A stretch of DNA of 64,000 bases from Pseudo-nitzschia pungens (Eukaryota > Bacillariophyta > Bacillariophyceae > Bacillariales > Bacillariaceae), in NCBI GenBank assembly GCA_037355855.1, contig CM074766.1:3844001-3908000 (forward strand), written 5' to 3'. The position numbers and the translations under genes are program-made. Shown piece after piece: positions 51,985-62,430 of the stretch (within the stretch, counting starts at the first letter, position 1; each line of letters starts with the position of its first letter). Below the pieces are notes generated by a model. It did not search any database. It saw only the letters and a program-made list of their open reading frames with translations, and was not told the DNA's origin.

Positions 51985-53488
51985 TCAGTTCTTGGGGGTC
52001 TGTCCTTGGTTCGAGCCGTTGCCCTTTTTCTTGCCCTTCTTGCGCCCCTTGGGCCCAAAACTGTTCCCTGCGCCTTGGGTCGCGTCCGCGTGCGCGGTCG
52101 CGGAGGCAGCAGGCGTGGTAGAACTAGTGGACTGAATAGTTCGAGCTTTCTTCTGCTGGCGGAGGTCATACAACTGCTTTCGTGGTTCCTTGGAGAAGGT
52201 CTTGTAGACTTCATAGGGATACTGCTTGTCCTCAATCTTGCCGCTGTACGATCCACCCTTGTTGCTTCCTTGGTTGCCACCACCTTGGTGGACAGAGGAG
52301 ATACTTCGCGCTCGCTTGGTTGCAACCGCACCCATCTTGCGTATGCCGAGGCATTTCTTGAAGAATGAGACGCATTCATTGAAGTTCGTGGTATACTTGT
52401 CACTGTCGAGGGCTTGGATCTTGGGGTTCTCAAACCGATCGTCTTGGATGCTGTGGATGAAACGCATGGTGAAGTCCTCTTCGTCGTGCAACTTGTTGTG
52501 GTTGGAGAGCGTAGTCTGGAAATTCAACCAAGTTCTGCAGTGCTTCTCAAAGTCGTAGGTGCGGGAATCACCTGTATAGCGGGAGGTGTACATGCCGGTA
52601 CGGACCTTGTCAAGGATAGCCGCGACGTTGGTTGCGGAGAAGGCATTCTCGTAGAGATGTAGGAAAGCCGCTCGGGCGTCCCCAGTTGGGTTCTTCGCGT
52701 CTTTGTACCTTCGAGTGTAGGCCCAGGCAGGGCCATCGCGGACTGCGTTGCAGAGCAGCACCCAAACGTCGTGGTTGTCAGTGACAAATTGCGGGCCTTC
52801 AAGCGTGGCGCATCGGACATTGTAGTCCATCCAGTTGGAAAAGGTTCCGTCCTTCCCAACAGTGGCGGATCTCTCTGCTGCAGTCACCGTCTCTTGCTCC
52901 TTCGGACGGATGACGTATGATAGGGGGAACCCTTGTTCATTGTACTGGAAGCGGAGGAACTGACGGAAACTTTCTTCCCATTGACGGAAGTTGTCAAGGT
53001 TGGTGAGTTTCGGCGGAGTAGTGGACGAGGAGACGGCCTCCTTGTCGGCGGTCTGCATTTCATGCAGGCGCTGGCGTGTTCGGTCGGCTGCAAGGGGATC
53101 ACTAAGCCAAGTATGGGCAGTAGGCTTGATACCAATGAGAGGTTGGTAGCGGATCCACTCCGAAAGAAGCTGGAAGGATTGTCTGAAGGATAGTCCGATA
53201 AATACTCGTTCATGGTAGGGGCACATCGGATGACGACCCCCATTGAAGTCACGGAGGTACTTGGGGAGTTCCTTGGCAGAGAGCTGTTGGATCGCCTCGA
53301 TGCTGTTGAGACCATTTCGGAATAGTTCATCCGCCGTATCACTGTTACTGAAGCCAGAGAGGATCTTGTGGAGGTCTAACTCCCTTGAGCTGAGCTTTGC
53401 TCCATTCTTGTATCCAGAGATTCCACCATTAGCTTGGGCTGTGGCATGGGCTTGGAGGATATCAGGACTAGCTCCTGTAGGGGCGGCG

Positions 53489-53523
<35 letters not shown>

Positions 53524-53928
53524 GGCACGAGCGGCGGCAGCGGCAGCAGCAGCAGCAGCAGCCTCAGCAGCAATCCGAGCTGCATTCTCGTTGCGCATTG
53601 CTCTCAGTTCTTGAATAGCAGCAAGAAGGATCATCTCAGATCGGGGTTGGATGTCAAGGTTTGGTTCCTGTTGGACTCTGGAGGCTCCAGCAGGGGCAAA
53701 AGGAGGGACTCCAGGCGCTCCGACAGGGGGGACTCCAGGCGCTCCGACAGGGGGAACACCGGCTCCAGCGGCGACTCCAGGTGGGGGAGCGTCGACTCCA
53801 GGAGGGACGGCTCCAGTGGCGCCGGCTTCAGCTCCAGGGACAGCGCCGCCTCCAGGGGCAGCGCCAGGGGCGCCGTCTCCGGCGGCGGCTGCAGCGGCGG
53901 CGGCTTGGCTTCTAGTTTGCTTGGCCAT
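51985..53928 (-). CDS. gag: Copia-A Gag
   Basis: About 647 residues from the ATG in GCCATGG context at 53928 (MAKQTRSQ). The frame is open upstream to 54096 but looks like leader. The N-terminus is Ala, Gly and Pro rich, with repeated PPVGAPGV units (about 65-80) and a poly-Ala then (Ala-Pro)n tract (about 130-160). The rest resembles a capsid, including PLIGIKPTAHTWLSDP and RFIHSIQDDRFENPKIQAL. The tail is Gly/Ser/Lys rich. No zinc knuckle of any C/H type is visible, unusual compared with both gypsy families here. It ends in AAG-AAC-TGA, followed in the same frame by pol. Confidence 0.88.
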
Positions 53929-54855
53929 GGTTGACTTTGCTGACTTGCTTTGAGTAACTAACTTGCTTCGGATTTCTAAACCAAACTCTTTTGTGGTGGA
54001 GACTATCTCCACCTCGATCGAAGAAGGATTGCCGATCGAAAGAAGAAAAAGGGTTGCGTATCGATCGGAGGGCTGTCGATTGTTCCGTATCGACAATTCC
54101 GTATCACGTCAGCATTGGTGTCAACAGTTTCATGCCGACGTCTAAAAAGGTATCCACATCGATGGTTCCGATTCGATGGTTGGCTAGCAAGGTATCCAAA
54201 TGGTTGGTTACGACCAAAAAGAAGAATTCTATTCGGTCTTTCTGCTCTGGACCAATCGATTTGATTCTGAGGTATGACAGACCTCAGGGTTCTTGGCTTG
54301 TCTGATTCCAAATTCCCTTGGCTAAAATCAAAATCGGTGGTATAGCAGATTTGAGGTTGTCTGCGCCTCATAGTTTCGGATGGGACTGACGTCATGTCCT
54401 TGGTCTGCTGGACACTGTCTTCACTGGAAAGTACGTGGTGGTCTGTCTTCCACGAAAATTCTTTTTCCAGTGTGGTTCCATCCGTAGTAAGCAAGCGTCC
54501 CCCTTGAATCCTGTAAAGAAATAACAGGGAATCATGGACGCTGCTTTCTCCACGTCCGTCTTGCTCCTTCCCCACCGGACTGAGCCTCCATGGAGCCACC
54601 ATGACGCTCAGCTACTGGCTGTACCAATAGACCCCAGAGGTGGATGTGTTGGTTCCGGTCGGTTCGCGGGTCTGGGGAAGGGCTCCCCATTAACATCAGG
54701 GATCTCACGATGTCAGCTGCTGGTCCAGTTTCAGCTGAGGTTTTACATCCAAGTGTAGGCATGGATGCCAGTGGTGATCAGCCAGCTGGGTTTCATCACG
54801 CGCTCTAGCCGGCGTCCCGGTTCGTAGTGTGGGTCGAGCGGTGGGTCTGATAAAC
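53929..54855 (-). other. Leader of Copia-A
   Basis: About 930 bases between the 5' LTR and gag. The first bases after the LTR on the minus strand, GTTTATCAGACCCACC, share TATCAGA with initiator-Met tRNA primer sites but lack the usual TGG. The primer is uncertain. Confidence 0.5.
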
Positions 54856-55766
54856 TGTGTTGATATTCGCTCGTCAGCGATCTTCGTGGTCTTCTTCGTA
54901 GAACTTAATCGTAGATAAACATCTTGTACTGCGTACTGAAAAATAGGGGAAAGCCTTAACAATAATAAGACGTAAAGTCCTGGCAAATCGTGAGTCTACA
55001 GTGGACTGTTCAAGGCCTATTGCATACACTCAAGCAATACAAAGCACTTCCCTAGAGGTACATCGGAATCGGTCGTAAAGGAGGGCATGATAGGTGTGTT
55101 TATTTTAGAGCATAAAAGAAAGAGTGAATAAAAGGGAGCTGAGCCAAAGCGCTCAGCTCTGTATCGTGTATCGTGACATCGATTCGCTAACTCGTATAAT
55201 AACAGAACTCCTGTAGCTCTGGTACTGTATCCTACGAGTAGCGTACCGTATCAGAGTATCGTAGGTATCTCCGATTAATTAGACCGGATCGTGTGCTAGC
55301 GCGTTGGGTAACTGTTTGGGTCGGGTATGCAGTCATAGTACATATTGTACACCAATGACCCGACCCCGGCGGTAGCATCATATCTTAGCATTGGTATCAT
55401 GGTAGGTTAGCATCTTCCAGTATCTCGTAGCCTTAGCATCCCTAACCCTGTAGCATTTAGCTACACCATAAAGGTGCTTTACTCGGGGTACGTACGATTG
55501 GTACAAATCGTACGCGGCGACCCTAGTAAACTCTGCTAGCAATACTAGACAGGATAGGTCTGCTGCTAAGCCTGTTGCTAAGCCTGCTGCTAAGCCTGTT
55601 GCTAAGCCTGTTGCTGAGCCTATATGCTAGCAATTAGCACACAGCTCTAGCATTCAGCTCAGCACCTGTTAGTCAGTTACTGGAGGCTGCTGACTGTAGC
55701 CCCAGTACATTCTCCTACACAGGAGCCTTGCTAGCACAGATCATAGCACCACCTCGAATATCTTCA
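54856..55766 (-). repeat. 5' LTR of Copia-A
   Basis: 911 bp, one visible difference from 45853-46763. The LTR of Gypsy-B copy 2 resumes right after it. Confidence 0.93.
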
Positions 55767-55768
55767 TA

Positions 55769-56092
55769 CGAAACTACGACAACAAGAAACAATCTATTTA
55801 TGTATTAAGAAACAAACCCTGTTTCTATTCAAGTCCTATGACCAAATGACCTATGACCGTGACTCAGGTTCTTATGACCTTTTTATATATATGGCAATAT
55901 ATATATTGCAAAGCTTCTCTATGTCTGTTTGCTCTTTATCAAGATAAACAACACGACGTTGTACGAGAGAACATTCATTTTTTTCTTACTAGTTTCCAAA
56001 ATCATAACTCTTATCATAATTTCTTATTTTACAAGATTATCAATCACTTTATTTTTATATTCGGTCGACCTCTGGTTTCCAGAGATATGACA
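55769..56092 (+). repeat. Main part of the 5' LTR of Gypsy-B copy 2
   Basis: Matches the reverse complement of the Gypsy-B copy 1 LTR with many changes. It ends in GATATGACA. Its first 16 bases lie at 45837-45852 on the far side of Copia-A. The near-palindrome TTGTAATTACAG follows at 56093-56104. Confidence 0.85.
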
Positions 56093-56104
56093 TTGTAATT
56101 ACAG

Positions 56105-56538
56105 TCGATTACACGACCACCATTGTCAATTCTTTGAATTGATTATATTCCTTAACCCATCTTTAATCCGGATACTTTTTCAGTGGTATCCTACCATCAT
56201 ACCACTCAAAGCCTTTCATCAGTACGGCTACAGTACTTCACCACGTACCATACCATACCTTCCAAGGTTAAGGTTAACCCAACATCATCTTTCGATCATT
56301 CATACTTTGGTCATTCATACCTTCGGTCATTCATACCTTCGGTCATTTATTTTTAAGTTTATTTTTTATACTTAAGCAAACAAGCTTAAGGTTCTCCGAC
56401 AACACTCGACAACTACTTCCCTTAACTACAAGTTGTCTAAGGTATCCACCAATACCTTCTCACTTATATATATATATATACCAACACATATATACCTACA
56501 CATACTTACCAAGTACCCAGCATTACCCAACAACAACC
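56105..56538 (+). other. Leader of Gypsy-B copy 2
   Basis: About 430 bases matching the copy 1 leader. It includes CATTCATACCTTCGGT words at 56300-56345 and a TATATA run at 56466-56480 shortly before the start codon. Confidence 0.6.
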
Positions 56539-59500
56539 ATGTCTTCTGTTACACCTCTTCCATTTAAGTTCGACTTCGAACCAGAAGAACTTGAAAAGGC
56601 TGAGTACAAACGTGTTATAACCACTGAAACTGAGACTGAAACAACTAAGATAAAGGTTAGCTTTATCACTACAACGTCCACTCTCTTACAATTGCTTCAT
56701 TCTATTTATGAATTCACCGAAGCGCGTCATGCCATGGGTTGGACAACAGGCCCAAAACTATATGCCAAGTTCCCAGACATTCTACGAAACTATTCTGATA
56801 AGACTTGGTGGAGGACCAACATCATTGGACATACTGAAACGGTGCCTCATTTTGACGACGACGTTCGTGCCTTCATTCGGTTCAAGTTCTCTAACAACGA
56901 TGACGTCTATCGAAACCACAAAAGATTCCTTTCTCAGATCAAAAAGACTACTTCCATGACTGTTTCCAGCTTTGTTTCCTTGGTCACTTACCATAATAAC
57001 GTGGTGCTTCCTTTGTTACCTGGTGCTCCAACTACTGCTGCAGATGCCATCATTCCTGAGGATGATTTTAAAAGCCTCATTTATGATTCCATGCCATCTG
57101 ATTGGAAAGACACCTATGAAGATCATCATTCACCCTATGATGACACTCTTGCTGATATTATCACAAGAATGGAACGTTATTGTACCAAGGCCAATCGTAG
57201 GAACAACAACAACAGCAACAACATCAACAATTCCAACAAGTCCTCCAACAGACAAACTGGTAAAAATCGGAACAACAACAACCGTCGTTCTGGCAACAAC
57301 AACGGTCGGCGTTCGAACAACAACAACAATTCCTCACAGAATTCTTCCGCCAGTTCCAACTCTAATTCCAACAACAGAATCAAGGATACAGACCCATGTC
57401 CTATTCATCCTGGTAGCAACCATACTTGGGGCCAATGTTTCAAAAATATTGACAATCCTAATGGCAAGCGTCGTGGTCCTTCCAACAATAACACCAATCG
57501 GACTTCAGCTGATGCAAATGCAGCAACAAGCTCTGCAAACAGCTCCCGCACTTCTTCAGTGACAACTCCCAGCAATCCACCTTCTTCCGGTGATGGTCAT
57601 GTTTGCACCTTTATTTCTCCACCTGAAGATGTTTGGGTTGACCTCTTTCATGTCAACGCTGAAATTGATGAAGCCTATTATCATCAGGACCTCCAACGCT
57701 TTCCAATTAAACCATCCACTGCTGATGATATACCTCTTGCTGAAGTGTTCACAGCCCCTGCTGATCCACATGATCCTTCCATTGTTTTATCTCCGGCTCC
57801 ACCAAATCCAAATCCTGAACCATTTGAACCACTGATTTCCAAACCTTGCACTGATTTGGCTCCCACTACATTGACTACATGCAAATCCATCAACGATATC
57901 TCCGGCAAATTTTATTTCAAGACCCTCTTTGATAGTGGCTCCACATTTGAATTAATCTCCAAAAAGCAGATCCCCTCAAACATTCCCATCCATGTTCTTG
58001 AATCTCCAATTGGATTGGATACTCCCAATGGCAAGTTTAAATGCGCTGAATATGTTTATCTTACTGACATTATGTTTCCAGAACTCTCTTATTCCAGGCG
58101 TGTTAAGCACTTGACTTGTTTTGTAGTTGACAACATGTACTACAATTTGATCATCGGACGTGCCACTATGAAGAAGCTTGCCATCAAAATGGATTTTGAA
58201 GCCTCCCTTGTTTCTTGGTTTGATAAGGATATGCCCTTCCACCCAAGATCCTACTTCACCAATCAAACCTTGGTTCAGAAGATTATCAGCAATGAACCCT
58301 ACTCCATTGCTGAAGCCTACATCGCGCAAACCTCTCAATCCTACGTTGATAGTGCAACCAAATATGAGAAAACTGATTTGCAAGAACTGGTTTCCAACCA
58401 AACCCATCTTTCCAGTGACCAACAATCCCAGTTGCTTCAGATTCTCTCCAAACACCATCCTCTGTTTGAAGGTCTCTCTCATAGAGAACTTGGAATTTTC
58501 CCCCACAAGGAATTCCACATTGAACTCCAACCGGGTGCAAAACCATATCATATCAAGCAGCCCTACAGTATCCCTATCCATCAACAAGACGCTGTTAAAA
58601 CTGAACTCCTTCGCCAAGTGAAACTTGGAATTCTTGAAAGATGTTATGCAACTGAATGGGGTATGCCAACTTTTGTTGTCCCCAAGCCGGATGGCTCCTG
58701 CAGAATCATTTCTGATTTTCGTGAACTTAACAAAGTCACCAAGAAACTCCACTATCCTTTGCCCAAGATCCAAGATATCTTCCATCGCCGCCGTGGGTTC
58801 AAATATGTCACCCTTATTGATGTCAGCATGCAATTCCATACCTTCAAATTGGATGAGCCTTCCACTTGGCTCTGTGTGCTTGTCACTCCTTTTGGCAAAT
58901 TCAGATTGCTGAGACTTCCAATGGGCTTCCTCAACTCTCCAAGCTGGGCGCAAGGCTGTATGGAATCCCTGTTTGTCAATCTCAATGATGTTGAAGTTTA
59001 TATTGATGACATTGGAATTTTCTCACCTGACTTCAACTCTCATTGCAAAACTGTCTCCACTGTTTTGTCCATCCTACAAGCCAACAACTTTTCTGTTAAA
59101 CCTGCCAAATGCCATTGGTTCCAACAACGAGCACCATGGCTTGGTCACATCATCACAACCACTGGCATCCTTCCAAACCCTAAAAAGATTGAACCAATCC
59201 TGAAGCTTGCTTTCCCTGCAACTATCACTGACCTTCGATCCTTCATTGGCATGATCAACTTCTATCGTGGCCATTGGCGCAAGCGTGCTGAAATTTTGGC
59301 TCCTCTCACTGCCTTATCTGGCAAGGCTCGTGGTAAACTTCAACAAACTCCAGAACTCCTTGCTGCCTTCAAAGCTGCCAAAACCATGATTGCTGAGGAA
59401 ATTCTCCTCACATATCCTGATCCTAATCTCCCTTATCATGTCTACACTGATGCCTCCGATTATCAACTTGGTGCTGTGATTATTCAAAATGGTAAAATTG

Positions 59501-60077
59501 TTGCATGCTTCTCCAGGAAACTCACTTCCACTCAACTCAAATATCCAACCATTGACAAAGAAATGCTTTGCATTGTGGAAGTCTTCAAAGAATACCGGAC
59601 TATTCTTTGGGGTGCAATTATTTTTGTTTACACTGACCATGAAAACCTCACTCGTCAAAATCTCAATTCCAACAGAATAATGACCTGGCGCATGCTCCTT
59701 GAAGACTTCAGTCCTGTTTTCAAGTTCATCCAAGGCAAAGATAACATCCTTGCTGATGCCCTCTCGCGCCTTCCCTTGGAGGAGGAGCAGGGTTTGCCTT
59801 CTGTTTCTCCTTCCCAAGATTCCAAAGATTCCAAAGATCCAAACATTCAGCCAATCTCCAAGGTTGACACTTCTGATCTTTCCATTGCTGATCTTTTTAT
59901 CAATTACCCTGCAGATCTTCCTGCATATCCTCTTCGTTTTGAGGATCTTGCTAAAGCCCAAGCAGCAGATCCAACCATTCAAAACACCAAGCATTATTCC
60001 ACCAAAGATTTCGCTGGCACTGAACTCAAGGTCTACACCAAAAACAACCAAACCAAGATTGTTCTTCCCGAATCCCT
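56539..60077 (+). CDS. gag-pol: Gypsy-B copy 2 Gag-Pol, cut before the integrase
   Basis: The ATG in CAACCATGTCT starts the same protein as copy 1 (MSSVTPLPF). Gag with the Asn/Ser tract and CPIHPGSNHTWGQC knuckle, protease LFDSGST, reverse transcriptase VYIDDIGIF and RNase H VYTDASD are all present and open. The frame meets the Gypsy-A copy 3 LTR near residue 1,180, just before the integrase zinc region. It then runs about 110 foreign codons into that element to a TAA at 60412-60414. The integrase and 3' LTR should resume past the end of Gypsy-A copy 3, outside the window. As seen, it cannot make integrase. Confidence 0.9.
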
Positions 60078-60266
60078 TGCCGTGCACCGGAATACAGTCA
60101 CGAGTCTACTCGGGACTGGATTAGGGATAAGGATAAAAACAATCGGCGAGTCGACAGAATCGCTGATTCGGAAGGCTCTTAGAACTGTAGCAAATAGACT
60201 AACCAATAGAGCTCACAATTTGCATATCACTACTATTCTAATCACTAGTAGACCCGGGGTATGGCA
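60078..60266 (+). repeat. 5' LTR of Gypsy-A copy 3
   Basis: 189 bp. I see a single base difference from the copy 1 LTR (TTAGGG against TTAAGG near 60121). The palindrome TGATTTTAAAATCA follows at 60267-60280. Confidence 0.95.
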
Positions 60267-60280
60267 TGATTTTAAAATCA

Positions 60281-61011
60281 AGCTGAGCGCTGATGACCAT
60301 GAGCAAGAGAAGGGATCGATCGGTCGGCAAACCGACGGGACCGAAGAAACTGCCGAAAGATGGAGGCGCATAGAAGCAAACAGGGGAAAGGACATCCGGT
60401 GTCTGCAGCACTAAGGAATACCAACCCCAGCAACAGTTGGTTCCATTACAAGGAGCAACTGCAGCAACAGAGACACCTAAGGACCTAAACAGGACCATGG
60501 TCGACAACAGAAATAATCGAAAAATGCGAAAATATGTGCCGAAAAAGTGACACATAAATCAGTGAATGGACTAATTGGACCAACACCGAGGGGATGGACA
60601 GACCGGAAAGGGGATGCCAACCACAACCGAAATATGGATATCCGGAAAGGTATATGATAAATACCCGAACACCACTAATCCCACGGGAAACGGGAAGTGG
60701 GACCGGCCCGGTGACCGCTTAACAGAGAAGCAACGCCGGAGAACCACGGGAATCGAATCCCACAAAATAAAAACAGAAACAACTCCGGAGAACCACAGGA
60801 TTCCCGGGAGCTAAAGAGAGAAACAACTCCCACCACCAAGATGGATGAGAGCAAAATCAGTTACAACACGAGTTATCGCGTGGAAACCAAATTTAGTAGC
60901 AAAAACTGCAAAATCTGGAGCAACCACTTTTGCTCATTTCCACACTGAAATTAACAGATTAGCAGATAACAGACTAAAGTAACTAAATTAACTAAATAAA
61001 ACTGATTAACC
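60281..61011 (+). other. Leader of Gypsy-A copy 3
   Basis: Matches the copy 1 leader, including the CCGGAGAACCA duplicated block near 60735-60800. No ORF supported. Confidence 0.6.
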
Positions 61012-62430
61012 ATGGCGTCCAAAGGAACCAAACAGAAACCCTTTAACTTCACTCGCGAGAACTGGCCGGAAGACGCCGATGCTGTGAAGATGAGCATAGA
61101 CTCCGAGAAAGGGGGAGTGGCCTTCAGTGACTATCTGAAGGTACTCACCGGCACTGAAAGACCGGAACTCTTCATCATCTGGAAGCGAGACTTTGACCAG
61201 AAAATTGTCAACAACGAGAAACTCCAAGGAGATCAGAAACTGGATGTCCTACAGAGAATCCTCTCCCTCGAGGCACTCTCTATTGTCCAGATGGTTTTGG
61301 GCCGGACGTATTATGCCGAACCAGGACACAAGGTACACAACAACCAACTGATCCAACAAAAACTCGAGAGGATTGCCATGCGGGAACCTAAGGAACCTCC
61401 TAAGGAACCCCCCGCTGACAAATCCAAAGAGGCGGTGGAGGGCGCCAACGCCCCAACCGAGAAGGACAACACGACTGCTACGGCGGCGTCCGAACACGAA
61501 CCGGAACCAACCGCACTTGACGGTCCGGTCCCAAAGAAAAGGGTTTCAAGTACCCTCATCCAGTACTACCAAACCCAGGAGTACAGAAAGGATATCATTG
61601 AGGAGTGTATGCACGCCCTCAAGCTCAAAATCTTTGGCAACGACATGAATGGCAAAAGATCATACATTCTGCTCCGGAGATTCATCCGGAACACGAAAAT
61701 TGACATGAAACACGGTATTCGCTCATGGGCAACCCGTATGGCCGAGCTACAGAGCTATCTACCCGATTGCCTCTGGGAAAGTGGCGCTGCAAACGGCACT
61801 GCACCATCCAGTTACTCGGAAGAGGACATGAAGGAAATCCTAGATGCCAACATGACCCACTCCCAACGCGAGAAGCTGGAGCACATTAGTTGGGACGTCT
61901 ACAAACACCCCTTTAACACCACTATCGACAAGCTCGAAAACCTGGAAATCACCATCCGGAACGAGGATGAACTCCGCAAACGCATCGCGGACCTCGAAAA
62001 ACAAACCGGTGGCCCCAAGAAGACCCCCAAGGCCGCATCTGGGGGAGGAACCCACCACGGGAAATCCCCTGGCAAAAAGAAGCGCCCTGTGGACAACAGC
62101 AACAAACAGCTATGCAAGACCTGTGGCAAGGTCCATGCCGGCAAATGCTGGAAACTAACCGGCGGACCTCCCAAGAAGGGAAAGTTCGACCGGGAGACCA
62201 TCAATTTGCTCAAGGAACATTTTGTGGCAAAAGAAGACTCGGATACCGAGCAACACTCCAAACCCCACTGGGGAAGGAACCTCTCCAACCACGAGTACTC
62301 CTATGTACTGGCCACGGCCCAAGCTGATCATGAAGTCTCTGACGACGAGATTGATATCTCTGAACGAGAACTCAAAGAGTACAGAAGAAAGTACAGAAAA
62401 ACCTTCAAAAAGAAAGGATCCCACAACTGA
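61012..62430 (+). CDS. gag: Gypsy-A copy 3 Gag
   Basis: 472 residues, almost the same as copy 1, with a handful of substitutions and one residue missing near the C-terminus. The zinc knuckle CKTCGKVHAGKC lies near 366-378. The TGA at 62428-62430 is followed directly by the pol ATG. Confidence 0.93.
   Translation: MASKGTKQKPFNFTRENWPEDADAVKMSIDSEKGGVAFSDYLKVLTGTERPELFIIWKRDFDQKIVNNEKLQGDQKLDVLQRILSLEALSIVQMVLGRTYYAEPGHKVHNNQLIQQKLERIAMREPKEPPKEPPADKSKEAVEGANAPTEKDNTTATAASEHEPEPTALDGPVPKKRVSSTLIQYYQTQEYRKDIIEECMHALKLKIFGNDMNGKRSYILLRRFIRNTKIDMKHGIRSWATRMAELQSYLPDCLWESGAANGTAPSSYSEEDMKEILDANMTHSQREKLEHISWDVYKHPFNTTIDKLENLEITIRNEDELRKRIADLEKQTGGPKKTPKAASGGGTHHGKSPGKKKRPVDNSNKQLCKTCGKVHAGKCWKLTGGPPKKGKFDRETINLLKEHFVAKEDSDTEQHSKPHWGRNLSNHEYSYVLATAQADHEVSDDEIDISERELKEYRRKYRKTFKKKGSHN

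Larger units (their letters stand above)
45853..55766 (-). mobile_element. Copia-A: complete Ty1/copia LTR retrotransposon (diatom CoDi-like)
   Basis: 9,914 bp on the minus strand with two 911-bp LTRs (45853-46763 and 54856-55766). I see one difference between them (CGTATCGGAG against CGTATCAGAG). Gag is at 51985-53928 and pol at 47419-51984, with domains in the copia order protease, integrase, reverse transcriptase, RNase H. Gag and pol share a frame and are separated by one TGA. The element lies inside the first LTR of Gypsy-B copy 2. Flanks share CGAA; a 5-bp duplication is seen only if one mismatch or two extra LTR bases (TA) are allowed. Recent insertion. Confidence 0.95.
45837..60077 (+). 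mobile_element. Gypsy-B copy 2, split by Copia-A and truncated in view by Gypsy-A copy 3
   Basis: The first 16 bases of its 5' LTR (TGTCGTATATCCCGAA) are at 45837-45852. The LTR resumes at 55769 (CGAAACTACGAC...) after Copia-A and ends at 56092. Leader and gag-pol follow to 60077, where Gypsy-A copy 3 begins. The remainder must lie beyond the window. The LTR is clearly diverged from copy 1, while the protein is about 95% alike by eye. This older element hosted both later insertions. Confidence 0.9.
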
